Assembly: GCF_964275005.1 (NCBI RefSeq)
Contig: NC_092686.1
Coordinates: 41,848,333 to 41,912,332 of the forward strand
DNA: 64,000 nucleotides
Origin: Diadema setosum
Taxonomy: Eukaryota; Echinodermata; Echinoidea; Diadematoida; Diadematidae
Direction of reading: 5' to 3'
Positions 9,901 through 20,677 of this stretch are shown here, one piece after another (the first letter of the stretch is position 1; each line of letters begins with the position of its first letter). Below the pieces are notes generated by a model. The model saw only the letters and a program-made list of their open reading frames with translations. It searched no databases and had not been told where the DNA came from. Both the position numbers and the translations under genes were made by a program.

Positions 9901-12286
9901 GAAAACAATGCACGTCCGTTTGTACCTCTTAGTCACTACTGCCATTCCTGCCCCATCATGTTCAATGCCTCCCCTTTTTATTTACAAGGGCCGTTACCAT
10001 GGAAATAACTTTAATAAACTTTTCCTTCCCGCTCGAAGCAGTTTGGGGGACTTGATACAGACAGCGTGACGCAAAGGATATACTCTCTAATCAAAACACG
10101 CAGAATCCTGCTGAAATTGAACATTGCTACTACCGCAGAGTTCCCTGTCTGCGGTCATCAGTCCTTTTATTCCTCTTCGATGGGACTTTATTCTGTGTGT
10201 GTGTGTGTGTCTGTGTGTGTGTGTCTGTCTATCTGTCTGTGTGTCTGTCTGTCTCTGTCATGTCTTTACATTATTCTCTCACTATCTTTGTGACAGATAA
10301 AAAAGACCCTACGATACCCTGTTCTCTCTTTAAAAAAATCGAGTGGAAATATTCACTCTTGAAGGAGTGAAAACAAAAAAGAGTGAATTTAGAGTGAAAT
10401 TGGAGTGAATTTTGAGTGAAAATGTTTATTTTCACTCTTTTTCGAGTGACCTCAGGGATCACTCCAAAATCTTCGAGTGATCCCTGAGGTCATTCCAAAA
10501 CGAGTGAAAATGAAAATTTTCACTCAAATTTCACTCCAATTTCACTCTAAATTCACTCTTTTTTTGTATTCACTCCTTCAAGAGTGAATATTTTCACTCG
10601 ATCTTTTTGTAGAGAGTATGTCTCTATCCTATTCCATTGTTTAAGTTCCTGATCACTTTACTAGCTTGACTATGAGAGTTTAAAACGGCCATCTAAAGCA
10701 CGTTCAAAATCAATACGCCAGACTGTCTGGTGTTAACCAAGTTATCCTTCCAGCTGTCCTCAAGCTTTGCAGCTCTAGACAATCATTTAATGACTTTAAT
10801 AGTCACTCAGCCGAGTATGGTAATGCACGCCTAGAAAGAAGGAATTCCTCGATTCTTTTTTCCCCACAAGACACTTAGATATAGATAAAATACTAAGGCC
10901 CTCTCTTTGGTTTGTGGTTTGGTGTGAAAATTTCAAAGGTATAATGTAGGTGCTATAAGCATCTCGATTGTGTAAATACAATTGCGGGCAGCTCAAATGA
11001 AGAGCCCCTTAAAGGTACAAATGTATTAGCCCACATTTGTAAACCTGCAGCAATTGGTCTCATAGTTAGCATGGAGTTTGGGTATGATTGCAGTAACACC
11101 TGTGCAAAATTTCGTTCCAATTAGTCCATTACTTTCATAAAAATAAATGAAAATGCACCGTAATCCGTATGCATGCGTATAACGCTCGCTAGCTCCGGTC
11201 CACGTACGTGCTACATGTACAATGTACGTAGCTATAGCCCGCGCTCGTAATTCGATTTTGGGTCGGGTTGACCCGGTTTGAAAATTGATTTTAAAACGAT
11301 GATTTTCTCTCTTTTATCGAATTGTATAGACAAAGAGCGACAGGTGAGGTATGTTACTGTTATAACAGTCTTGTACTTGAAGTCACATTGGACCTGTTTT
11401 ATGCAGTTTTGATTTTCGTGGGTTTTCAAATGTGGGCTAGTACCTTTAAAGGCGCACTGAAGTGACAGTTAATATTTATGTTATGGACTGATATTTACGT
11501 TTAATTTCCACTTAAATATACTCCTTACCACTGACAGTTTCACCCCTAACACATTCACTTTTTACATTGTATTTCTCACATCTTACAGAAGACCAGATTT
11601 ATAGCAACAAAAAATTGTCGTGAGCTTCTGCATACAAAAAATACTTTAGTTTATTTTCAATTCTTAATTTTGTGGCTTTGCGTACAGTTAAAGCCATGAC
11701 ATCCAACGTAAAATTGATGAGCATTCTAGATCCATGTATATTCAATATCATAACCTGAGATGAACTATTACACAGTTATAGGCGGGAAACAGCAGTCACA
11801 CTTAGTCAAGGTGGAACACTTTGACAATATAATAATAATATCGTCAGAATTCCATGATTGGACGTTAAAAATACTTTCACAGGAGTTTAACTCGAACATC
11901 ACATCAAATTCAAGCATTGCAAAGAGAATCTGACGAGAGCCTGCTTGAACTTCATTACGCGGAACCTTAGAACACGATGTCGATTGTAAACATCATGTCT
12001 TATCTTTCCAACTGTACCACTTTATTAAACATAATATGCGCAATGAACCTATGAAAAGGAACGCTGATGATGAAAACATCGAATGATGGTAACAACGATT
12101 TGAAGAGAGGATCATAGCTGGAATTCACATTTGTGCAGATTATACAATGCGTAAATGTGTTATTTTAGGTGTAAGTTTGGATATCATTGTATCTGTGCGG
12201 TAACAATGGTGCATATACTTACCCCGCTGACTCAAACTAGGTGAGTAGAAGGCAAACAGGCAGACGAAGAATAGAAGAACCTTCAT
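768..12286 (-). CDS. Gene 1: secreted multi-Kazal (follistatin-like) protein
   Basis: Exons in transcript order are 12286-12223, 8579-8310, possibly 7836-7747, 6105-5773, 4987-4829, 2006-1857 and 956-768, possibly ending with 299-250. Every internal exon is flanked by AG and GT and is phase 1 at both ends, as expected for shuffled extracellular cassettes. With both tentative exons the frame closes at 434 residues. A hydrophobic signal peptide is followed by six six-cysteine Kazal/agrin/follistatin-type domains: one in the 8.4 kb exon, two in the 5.9 kb exon and one in each of the last three. The family includes secreted protease inhibitors and matrix proteins such as agrin. Several domains have Pro or Ser at the usual reactive-site position, so inhibition cannot be assumed. 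No transmembrane segment is seen, so secretion is inferred. The 3' end is uncertain and may run off the window. Gene 2 lies upstream on the same strand and shares the style of the first Kazal exon. Confidence 0.85.
1857..2006 (-). CDS. Gene 1 exon: one Kazal domain
   Basis: This 150-base exon is phase 1 to phase 1, from TACAG to a GTATGT donor. It encodes one domain from CPNLCQPAKDPHCGSDGVTY to YAGPC, with the G-(S/T)-D-G-x-T-Y core of Kazal domains. Pro occupies the usual reactive-site position, which argues against a classical inhibitor at this domain. Confidence 0.85.
3032..3418 (+). mobile_element. Non-LTR retrotransposon (CR1/L2-like) 3' end
   Basis: A 62-codon frame contains the motif FSFSGAMLWNALP followed by IRSSPS and YLKHF, the typical C-terminus of the reverse-transcriptase ORF of CR1/L2/Jockey-type LINEs. 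It is followed by about 200 bases of 3' UTR and a (TAAA)n tail ending near 3418. The copy is severely 5'-truncated. The last bases (GCCACCCTGTATAAATATGAC) resemble the 3' end of the SINE at 53.75 kb. Confidence 0.75.
3799..4182 (-). CDS. Hypothetical open frame with a membrane-like N-terminal segment
   Basis: The frame is open from just after a TGA at 4185-4183 to a stop at 3799. Its first part (ILAFAIAIITTFITCYLL) reads as a hydrophobic membrane helix. It continues through CPREAGSDYGYPREL and an amphipathic stretch around LETLQAWLADIDIF. No early Met is present; the first is at 4059. Possible acceptors within it do not share the phase-1 pattern of gene 1, inside whose intron it lies. It could be a decayed exon, a retroposed fragment or chance. 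I do not recognise it. Confidence 0.25.
   Translation of the reverse strand: MLAFAIAIITTFITCYLLYERCPREAGSDYGYPRELNTVESMTVSFTLRNVTLETLQAWLADIDIFNRMDVPSQGTSLSRTSIQNIPDTPLGAKRIEFDNNNEKGIQVHKHVCVMCQYRHGDVNAVC
4829..4987 (-). CDS. Gene 1 exon: one Kazal domain
   Basis: This 159-base exon is phase 1 to phase 1, with a pyrimidine-rich CTGCCAG acceptor and a GTGAGTAAG donor. It encodes one domain running from CRIQCDSVYDPVC through NVTYRNEC to YSGAC. Spacing between cysteines is four, seven, nine, six and fifteen residues, regular for the Kazal/follistatin group. An Asn-Val-Thr glycosylation motif lies in the loop before Cys4. Confidence 0.85.
5324..5380. repeat. (CA)n and (AAAC)n microsatellite in a gene 1 intron
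   Basis: CA dinucleotides at about 5324-5360 run into CAAA units. Confidence 0.85.
5773..6105 (-). CDS. Gene 1 exon: two Kazal domains
   Basis: This 333-base exon is phase 1 to phase 1, with a GGAAG acceptor and a GTAATC donor. The first domain begins CPQRCGASGKRVCGTDGRTY and ends VGPC. The second begins CPESC and ends YNGEC. The second has roughly six extra residues (around RRQGFGRER) between Cys3 and the conserved Thr-Tyr, an unusual loop for this fold. This is the only exon carrying two domains, so either an intron was lost or two cassettes fused. Confidence 0.85.
6192..6427. mobile_element. MITE with GAATACCYGAATATA terminal repeats, copy 1
   Basis: The left end GAATACCCGAATATA and the complement of the right end (TATATTCAGGTATTC) match with one difference. 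The repeats continue inward into GACCCAAATCCA on the left and TTTGGACTTGGGTC on the right. It has no coding capacity. It lies in the gene 1 intron immediately upstream of the two-Kazal exon. A related element lies at 62.13-62.59 kb. Confidence 0.75.
6579..6947. mobile_element. TTAA-flanked MITE (AGGGATGGTACAG family), copy 1
   Basis: TTAA at both ends is followed by inverted repeats AGGGATGGTACAG and its complement at the right, CAGTACAATCCCT. The interior is a degenerate palindrome around TTTTGGATATCTCAGCCATT. Two more copies occur at 32843-33244 and 45722-46109. TTAA duplication is typical of piggyBac-like elements; that superfamily link is an inference. Confidence 0.8.
7747..7836 (-). CDS. 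Gene 1 possible exon: Ser/Thr/Glu/Pro linker
   Basis: A 90-base segment lies between a pyrimidine-rich tract ending in AG and a moderate GTATCA donor, and is phase 1 at both ends like its neighbours. It would add 30 residues rich in Ser, Thr, Glu, Ala and Pro with no cysteine, which suits a linker between Kazal cassettes. Skipping it leaves the frame intact, so it could be a cassette exon or not an exon at all. The only support is phase and splice-site fit. Confidence 0.35.
8310..8579 (-). CDS. Gene 1 exon: first Kazal domain plus Gln/Trp-rich linker
   Basis: The exon is 270 bases, phase 1 to phase 1, from a CAAAG acceptor to a strong GTGAGT donor. It encodes one Kazal domain running from the motif CRKIRRRC through GPVCDSNGQTW to YVGNC. 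After it comes a segment rich in Gln and Trp with two further cysteines. Earlier in-frame donors (CAAG followed by GTTGCG, and AACG followed by GTATGA) would give shorter versions. The chosen donor has the best consensus and matches the donor of the exon at 4829-4987. The domain and following Gln/Pro/Trp stretch resemble the equivalent part of gene 2. Confidence 0.75.
8994..9150 (-). mobile_element. tRNA-derived SINE family 1, truncated copy
   Basis: This region matches the 3' part of the SINE at 9324-9684: GGCTGGACAGCCCATATTCAG, then AGCTGGTCTTCCATAGGGTC, then TTTGCGATGAACGAAT. The tRNA-like head is missing, so the copy is 5'-truncated. Confidence 0.65.
9324..9684 (-). mobile_element. tRNA-derived SINE family 1, full copy
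   Basis: On the minus strand the 5' head reads as a tRNA-like promoter: A box TGGCTCAGTCGG near 9670 and B box GGTTCGAACCC near 9625, spaced as in tRNA genes. The body runs to an (AAC)n tail at 9324-9346. It lies in a gene 1 intron in the same orientation as the gene. Two truncated copies lie at 8994-9150 and 55638-55870. The head is not called as a functional tRNA gene because the fold is incomplete and the sequence continues into a SINE body. Confidence 0.8.
10324..10616. mobile_element. Foldback element built from GAGTGAA/TTCACTC motifs
   Basis: The whole ~290 bases is one inverted repeat centred near 10465, with arms of about 140 bases. Each arm contains repeated GAGTGAA-type heptamers and ends in a TCTCT...AAATCGAGTG sequence. 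The centre is a perfect small stem, CGAGTGATCCCTGAGGTCA against its complement. It has no coding frame. It lies in the first large intron of gene 1, so the pre-mRNA would contain a very stable hairpin. Confidence 0.8.
11009..11449. mobile_element. TTAA-flanked MITE with AGGTAC...TAGCCCACATTTG ends
   Basis: The left end TTAAAGGTAC followed by TAGCCCACATTTG is mirrored at the right by CAAATGTGGGCTAGTACCTTTAA. The interior is not repeated elsewhere in the window. The TTAA ends and initial AGG resemble the other TTAA MITEs here. Confidence 0.7.
12223..12286 (-). CDS. Gene 1 exon: start codon and signal peptide
   Basis: The ATG at 12286-12284 opens 21 codons beginning MKVLLFFVCLFAF, a short basic start with a hydrophobic core typical of a signal peptide. 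The exon ends CAG CGG G followed by a strong GTAAGT donor, giving phase 1, the phase of all later exons. A pyrimidine-rich stretch ending in AG lies 26 bases upstream of the ATG, so a non-coding 5' exon further upstream is likely but was not located. Confidence 0.75.
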
Positions 12287-13738
12287 AACGCTGGTGGACG
12301 GTCAAACCAGCTTTAAAACAAGGATAAAGAAAATATGCTGCCTTAGGTTCAGTTGATAAAAAACAAAACAAAACACAAATAACATTAGCATGTGAGATGA
12401 TTACCAAATATATGTGTTGTTTCGTTTTTAGTTTGTCGTGCTGAGGGACGCCTGTGCCGATAAAATGGTTCCCGTCGTAACATTTCAAATACTTTACCAC
12501 TACCGTCATTTGTTGGGGGATGGGAGGGAAAAATAAGCAATCATCACATTTCCATGTATTGCTGCATACTGTGAAAATCACTTTCTCTTTCCTTACTAAT
12601 TAATCAAGATTCAGATAATTATCTCTTTTTAATCCAAGAAACAGAACTACGTCCAGTGATGATCTAATTACACCATTTAGGTGCATGCGTTTACAAGCAA
12701 TGCCTCATTACCTACTGTTGCTCAGATTGAAATTCGAAGAACTGCTATAAAAAGTGTCTCTGAAATCACATACATCATGGGGAGGTCGGGGGAGAGGTAA
12801 ACATGTGAAGATGACTTTGAATAAAACGTCCGAAAATCGTTGGATGAAGTATTGCTCACCGAAAGATGATAACCGATTCCAAAGGGTTCCGTTTCAGTCG
12901 TCTAAAAGGTCACATTGGCACGACGTGAGTAAGAAGACCCAATAGTTTACATTTAATCAGGGCTGATGAATGCTTGTGCAGGAGCGTGATTCAATGTCTC
13001 CAATAGCCCCGTCCACTGCGAAAGATGTTGCTTATTTACAATATTGCGTTCTCAGACACAAAGTTGAGGTCGCGTGTCTTCTCGAGCCAGAAACGCGATG
13101 CAATCTCACTCAGACTTCCGCATCTCCGATCATGTTCATCTATAGAATGCTGACGCTTCTAGTTTGTATGACTTTGCTCAGATGGTTTGAGTAGACAGAG
13201 GGAAATGTATATGAAAGAAGACACTGGTACATGTTGGAGGAAAAAAGTAATGGTGAAGAAAGAAATAGTTGAATTATAGTCATTCACTCTCAAAAGTATA
13301 TCAAGGAGATGAGCAGAACATGCAACTGGGACAGAAAAAGAGAAAAAATAACCTCACATGCACAACTTCGTTTAAATGTGAGAGAAATATGTACTGAAGA
13401 AACAGAATGCATTCCGTTAATACAATACGTAATGCAATTTAATTTTGTTGATAATGGTTACACTGATATAATGTTCCTTGAACTAGTGTAAAAATAATAG
13501 AAATCGGTGGAACCTTTACGTTTTCTCCATTCTTAAAGAAAAATCTTTCGAGAGAACAGAAGTGCCCAAAAGATTGACTTAAGCATTCGAACTAAAGTTT
13601 CCATCACTAAATTATCTGAACAATAGGATATGACTATATCAAAGGGTGATTAAGTATATCTTTGTGCGATGAAATCCTATGAATTTGCATAATAGTAATA
13701 TTAATGATGATGATGATGATGATGATGATGGTAATAAC

Positions 13739-13739
13739 A

Positions 13740-13791
<52 letters not shown>

Positions 13792-14014
13792 TATAAGAAT
13801 AACGAGGAAAAGTAATAGATTCATACGGTTGCAGAAAAAAGAATAAAGATGTGGAAATATAACATGCAAGAATATATAAGAATAATATTAAGGTTTAAAG
13901 ATAAATTTGTATTTCATTGGGTGAAGACCCTGAGTACAGAGGAAGATGGTCAAATTGACAGGTTAATAGGTAGATAGAAAGATACAGAGAGAAAGAGATA
14001 AAGAGTGAGGGGAA

Positions 14015-14065
<51 letters not shown>
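13739..14065. repeat. Microsatellites (ATG)n, (TA)n and (GT)n
   Basis: (GAT)n at 13703-13731 is followed by (TA)n at 13739-13795 and (GT)n at 14016-14065. Confidence 0.85.
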
Positions 14066-14067
<2 letters not shown>

Positions 14068-15698
14068 CTTAGAGACCATCACGATATAATGTCAGATATT
14101 GGACATATAGAGATATCGCGATATCAAACGCACGGGGTGGGGGTGGAGACATAATCACTCATATTCACGGCAGACGGGAAATGTCCGTCAGCTCTTGTCC
14201 CGCCATGTCGTTGGGGATCGTCCCCCGTGTCCATCGGTTAAAGTCACAGACCATGACGTTAGCTCAGTGTAGCCACTCTCTGGAGGCTGAGGAGGAAGTT
14301 CTCTCCCATGGGTGACTGGATGACGAATATTATCCCTCTTCTCCCTATAAGGCCACACCTTAACAACTTGTTTTCATCATAAGATACATATGACAGTAAG
14401 TACACTCAGCATTAAAAAAGAAGAAAGAAAGTAAACACTTTTTCAAGTTTATATTTCTCATAGAATAATTTGCTACAAGTTAATGTATTACATACAATAT
14501 GAAAGGTAATTTAATTTGCTATCAATCTGGTAGGTCAACAAAAAGGGAAACCTTACGCATGAGTGAACACCTTTGTTTTGATCTTCAAAGGCACAAAAGT
14601 AAAAATTGCAAAAATGAACAAGATAAGTCATTCATGCGCATGTGCTCTTCCATGTAACAATAAGAACAAAAGACGAATTTAACACAATAAAAAAAAAAGA
14701 CTTACTAGTAATTTGCAACAATAAATCTATGATCTCTATAATATCTTTGAAGCCCAAAAGATCAATAAAGGCTAAAATTTGAGGAAAATGAAGAATCGGA
14801 TGATAAATCGATATTCAAATGAAATGAGAGAGGAAGTAAAATAAACAAAAATGGCAGGAATTTGAATTGATTTCTCAAATCAGGAAAATTGTAAATCATT
14901 GGTTCTTGAGTTTATCTCACGAATTCTTAAATTACTGAATTAAAAGAATGAAATACAGATATTCTGTTCATTTAATCATCTTTAAGCACTTACTCCCTAT
15001 GATTTTGCCCCCTTTAGTTTCCCACTTTGATTTTGTTGGAGGTTATTAAGAGATAAGGAGAACGAAAACGTATTTTTGCTTTTTCATTCATGTCTCTCAT
15101 TGTGTTAAACTGGACTTTGGTTATCATTGTTATCTTGAAGGGTATTTCCAATTGAAAGACAACATGTCATTTTTTTTTCAATTTTTACTTTTGTGACTTG
15201 GAGGACAAAAACGAATGTCTTTACACATGCGTAAAGTTTCCCTTTATATTGACCTTCTAGGTTGGTAACCAATTTAATTACCTTTAATATGGTTTATGAT
15301 ACATTGATTTTCATCAAAAATCTTCTATTTTTTTTTTTTTTTTTGGCTGAGTGTACATATACCACCCCATGCATGTCCTGTCAGAGTTATTTGGACCAAC
15401 TTTCTAATGTTACTTTATTCTTCGGTTTGATAACAGCTTCAGTACTTGAACTTCTAATTGGTTTGGTACAAATCGATATTACAGGTCAAAATGTTGCAGA
15501 GTAACGCAAGATTGACTTTTCATATCAAATCTGAGATCATTTCGTATTATTCCATAAAATTAGCCACATTTAAACCATTTTCTTCCAGCACGTTATTATG
15601 GGATTTAGAAAGAGTTGTAGGTATATGTAGGTTGCATGTGTAGGCTGTATATTCCTTGAGACCATAAACGTGTGAGTGTCAAGGCTTGCCTATATAGC

Positions 15699-15768
15699 TT
15701 AACCATGGATTGGAATTTCACTTCAGCTTTATAATATAAAGTTAAAGTGAACTTCTAATCCATGGTTA
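15699..15768. repeat. Short palindrome with TTAACCATGGATT ends
   Basis: TTAACCATGGATTGGAATTTCACTT is mirrored by the complement ending AATCCATGGTTAA, with a short AT loop. It is probably a minimal foldback MITE. Confidence 0.6.
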
Positions 15769-16659
15769 ACTTGACCAGAGAAAGTTAAAGGATGAACTTA
15801 AACCGAAAATTAATTTTTCATTGAAATCGGACAAAAAATTAAAGTTTATGGGATTTCAAAATGAGAGATCAATGGTGGCGGACACATACAGGCATAATGA
15901 AAGGAGATAATATCATGGCCGTCAATTATTCAGATATTTTGATCATAAAATCCAAAATGAGTCATTAAACCAATAATTCAGCCACTTGAGCCCCTTCTAT
16001 GTACAATATCATCATTGTAACAACTAAAATATGTTGAGGATATCAAATTTCTTCTCTTCGCGGAGCAAGGGTGGATGTAACATAATCATTATCATGCGAA
16101 GCTATGACGTCATCTTTGGGTTATCTTTATGACTGTAGCTATGTCACTGTTTGTGGGGGAAAAAGTGTCAGCCTTAATTTCACTTATTTTCTCAACTTCG
16201 TTGATGACAATATCTATTTTGTTTAAACTGATTGGTTGATTTAACTAATGGAAAGGTGAACTTTTGTCACCTGTATTCCGTGGAACCCTCGTCTCGTTTT
16301 TTAAAGCTACAGATTTAGCGATGTAACCTAGTAAAAGACACTTCCTGATTAGAATCAGAATAAAAAAGGTAAAGCAAACCTTAAAACAATCTTTCTACGC
16401 AAGACCTTACAGTATTGTCATTATTCAATTTATATTTGTGTGTAATATTGTAATAAGCGCTTTATAAATGATATGTATTATATGTATTATTTATGTGTTG
16501 TGTGTGTGATATTTCATTTGCTTTGAAACGCCTACTTAAAAACATGAAATCAGAATATATAGTGAAAACTAGGCACCCTAGCAGCTTGCCTAGTTTAAAG
16601 TTTAACACTGTTCAAGTCATATATAAATGCAAGGTCTCTCTCACTTTCTATCTCTTTCT

Positions 16660-16715
<56 letters not shown>

Positions 16716-18716
16716 AGAGAGGGGGTGCATGCAACAGTCTTCTTTCTATTCGTTTAAATTCGTGTCCTTATGTGTGTGTGTGTGTTTGTGTGTGATGGGC
16801 AAATATAATTGCATTGCGAAATCCATGAACAGCGTGTAGTGCACTCAACTATAAACGAGGTCTTTGACAAAAAGCTCTAGGTAAACAAGACAGTCATTCT
16901 GATTTTGATAAATGTGCTCTGTTGTTGTTCTCTATTCTGTTCATGCAAATGAAGTTCTCTTTGCTGTAACATTGTGGATACCCTCTTTTACGGGCTGCAT
17001 TATTCGAATGGGTTTGCAGTTTCAGCTGAGCAATGAAAATGGTAACAAAGAGTTGAGCTGCATCCCGCCATTAGTACTGCTTAAGGGCATCGGATACAAG
17101 TAGTTGGCAAAAATTTCTCACTTGTTTTTGAACACCAGCAAGAGGGATCTCTCCTTACGAGTGAGCATTATGGTTACTGTTAGTTTCCTTGCAGCGCAGA
17201 ATGGCTGAAAATCATTCGTAAAAGAGAACGTCATTTTGCACTTGTATAGATTTCACACAATTATATTTCACATGTGGAGCTCTTGAATTATATTCTAGAT
17301 AGAGATTGTCGTTGGTTTAATGTTCTTGACTGCATGTTTTGATTTGTTTTTGACAGAATGTGATGATAATTATGTTTGTGTGTGTTGAATGTGTTGGTAA
17401 AGTGGATGGAGAAAAAGGGAATGTAGAATAGATAATATACAAAATGTATGCCGACGTGAAAACTAGAAATCTATATTCTCTCTTAATACTAAAGTCCTCT
17501 TATCCAGCTATAGAAGAAAGTGTTTGTTTCATTTCTTTTCTTTTGTCTGCTAAACATTACTCTCTGTTTCCCCAAAGTAATCATCAACAACCATGATCTA
17601 TTCATGATTCCATAACATTGACTTAAATTGTGATAGTTAGGGATGCCACATTATGTATTTTGCTCAAGCATTCTTCACCATTTTCATAAACAAGGCGAAA
17701 TCGATTCATGATGCCCAATTTGTGATTTGAAATTTCGAATAAATTGAATATACTGTCAGATAAAACGAATCTATATTTACTTTATACGTTGTTTGTTTTA
17801 TGATGCGTTATTGAATTATGATGCCATATCTCCTCCATTGAAACGTGTTCAGGCTATTGATAGTGGTAACTTTCCCTAAATAACACATCCTCTTCCATGT
17901 CAAACTTATCTGTAAAATGCTGTAAAATGATCATCATTATTTTTCATTTTCACTACTGCCATCATGCACATTTATATGACTCAACCCTGACCAAATTTAA
18001 CGAGTTATCACAGTCTTTCACACAACAAAACATTCTCAGACAGACTGCTGTGCGCACTAAACCGGAAGCGGTCAGTATGTATACTCTAGGATCGTTTTGC
18101 TATTGTTTGTTTTATATAGTGTTTCTTATTTTTTTCATGTAAAATGTCATATTCAACGTCACAGGAACTGACTGTGCATAAACTCATCAGCGAAATGCCC
18201 GATGAACTTATATCTGTATGCATTAAGACTTTGGCTCGATAAAACATTCTCACCCCCCCCCACCTCTTAGCGCACATGTTTTTTTTTTCAATTTCATATT
18301 AGAATATGTATACCATGTACACATGCACATCCACCTACACGTACACAGAATCATACACTTTTAGAAAGACACGACTTATATGCCTACAAATCCACACAAA
18401 AGAATCTATAAAACACAAATCAAGAGAAGAAAAGACAAAGCAAAACAAAACAAGACAAAACAAAACAAACCAAACCAAACCAAACTGCACTCCCATACAC
18501 GTTACCCCGATTCACCGTTGCACTGATGCATTTTTCTACTCATCCCACCACCGCAATACAATTTAATATGAAATTATTTGTAATGACAAGTTAACCATAT
18601 ATGCATTCTTCTCAGAAGCTGTCATTAATGGCGGTACCCTGTATTTTCTTCGTTATAATTTGATCGAAAAATCAACAATTTTCCAATTGTTCGTGTATTA
18701 CTACAATTGGTGTATA

Positions 18717-18761
<45 letters not shown>

Positions 18762-19469
18762 TAATGTGTGATTATCTTTGGGAAATTCTATTTATTACAT
18801 TATACTTACTTTGTGAAAATGCAGAGGTAGAATGAAGTCAAGTCAAATCAAATTAAATCAAATTAAATCAAATCAAAAGTACATGTATAACGTACGACTC
18901 AGCCGCAACACTTCGATATTTTGCTCAGAGATAGAGATTTATAGATAGATGACAAATAACAAGAATAATGGAAATTCACACCAATTTATTGTAAGGATAA
19001 CTACTTCGTATATTTCAACTGCATCTTGTAATAGACAATGTAGTCAAGATGACTGAATACAATATTGTAATGGGCAGAGCAAAGGGTACCTTCAATGACA
19101 GCTACTGATGTAGCTGATGACCGATACCAAGCGATTACTCTTTACAGAAATCAAATATCATTTCATTTGTTGACTTAACATTTACAGAAAGTTTCAAATA
19201 CAGTTGAAAGAGAATTTTCTTTCCCCAAAAAGTTGTTAATACATGATTGAAACGGAAGGGAAAAGAGCTCATTAGGAACATGCTGTAATGCACTGACCTC
19301 TAGTCAGCATGACAGTGCTTTCAGGGAAAAATTTCCAAACCAGAAGTAAAACAAACGTACACCTCGTGATTCTTCCTAAAGTTCGTTGACTGTGATATTT
19401 GATACTGAATCCTTACATAAGGTGTAGTAATTATAACTTCCAAGTCGTCGAGTTTTCCCTAGAAAAGTC

Positions 19470-19475
19470 TTTATT
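19470..19475 (-). promoter_or_regulatory. Poly(A) signal of gene 2
   Basis: AATAAA on the minus strand 182 bases after the stop codon, the first such hexamer downstream. Confidence 0.5.
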
Positions 19476-19656
19476 GTACTATAAGTCGAAATTGAATCAG
19501 TTGCTGTATTGTGGGTAAACCTTAACAAGAGACTTTCGATATATCCCGTCGTAAATGATTAATGTATCCCGTAACTACAAATTACTCGGTAAAACCTGCC
19601 GAGATCCGTCTACAAGTCTACTGACTCTCCTATGTTCATTCTAAATCGTGTTAGCT

Positions 19657-20558
19657 TTAAAGAGAGCCGAACGGTCCCGTGCTGAGGACGGAGTCACTCG
19701 GGGAGCTGAAGGACTGGCCAGGGCTGCCACCGGGACTGCCACCGGGACTGAGTATCTCCTCGGAGCTTGTCTCTTGTGAATTAGTTGTCCCTCCTGCAGT
19801 CTGAGCCGCAGGTCCGTCAAACTCGAGTTCTTCTGCCTCCATGAAATCGTTGTCGCCGCCTGCTACCAGTCCACTGGGCATCATCGGGTTAAATTGCTCG
19901 CGGCTTGTCCACATCGGTTGCATCTGTCGGCGTGGTGGATTGTAGTTACCCCTCCATCTAGGTTGCTGTCCACGGTAGCGCCCCATGTTCTGGTTGGGGT
20001 TCTGGTACCAGCCTCCCTGGAACATACCCATCCCTCCTTCCTCTTGGTTCTCCCGCTGATTCTCGTACATCTCCTGCTGATTTTCGCGCTCGTTCTCGTA
20101 CATCTCTTGCTGGTTTTCCCAATCGTTCTCGTACATCTCTTGCTGATTTTCTCGTTGATTTTCTAGCGCCTCTTGCCGTTCCTCCGGGTCGACGAATCCT
20201 TGGCCCCATGTACCCTGACTCGAGGGGTACCACTGCTGGTTGTAACCTCCATTGTAGCCCTGGTTGTAACCCGGGTTGTAACCCTGGTTGTTCCATCCCT
20301 GGTTGGGGCGACCCTGGTTGTTCCAACCCTGGTTAGGCCGACCCTGATTGAAGGGAGGTTGCCGACGTTGGTTGTTGCTCTGCTGTCCCCATGGCTGCTG
20401 CTGCTGTGGCTGCCTTGGTCCTTGAGTCTGGCAGCGTTCGAGCCGGAACTGTTGACGTCTGTTACAGAAGGATCTCCTCAAGACGCAGTCATTGGGGAAC
20501 CTCCTGCCGTTGGCGCAGACCGGTCCGCTGTTGATGTTACACTGGATGTTTCGACATC
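19657..20558 (-). CDS. Gene 2 exon: Kazal domain and repetitive region
   Basis: The acceptor is TTTACCCTCAG at 20559-20560. The 902-base exon is open throughout and codes for Cys24 to the stop. It is much more GC-rich than its surroundings, and the repeats are visible at DNA level as TTGTAACCCTGG and CTCGTACATCTC units. The repetitive region has no cysteine. Confidence 0.85.
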
Positions 20559-20626
20559 CTGAGGGTAAAACATGTTTTTATTCGTAGTTGTGAAATTTGT
20601 TATTCAAACCATGCGTATTTATTCAT

Positions 20627-20677
<51 letters not shown>

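Larger units (their letters stand above)
12600..19450. other. Intergenic between genes 1 and 2
   Basis: No exon chain is supported on either strand. The stretch holds (TA)n at 13739-13795, 16661-16713 and 18719-18759, (GT)n at 14016-14065, a 70-base perfect-ended palindrome at 15699-15768, an (AAATC)n tail-like run near 18837-18877, and otherwise AT-rich unique-looking sequence. A TATTGTAATAAGCGCTTTATA motif near 16445 may be a LINE tail remnant. Confidence 0.6.

Noticed and set aside
19894..20562. Plus-strand frames opposite gene 2
   Set aside because: Shadows of the repetitive minus-strand exon; their hydrophobic composition is the antisense of Gln/Asn codons.
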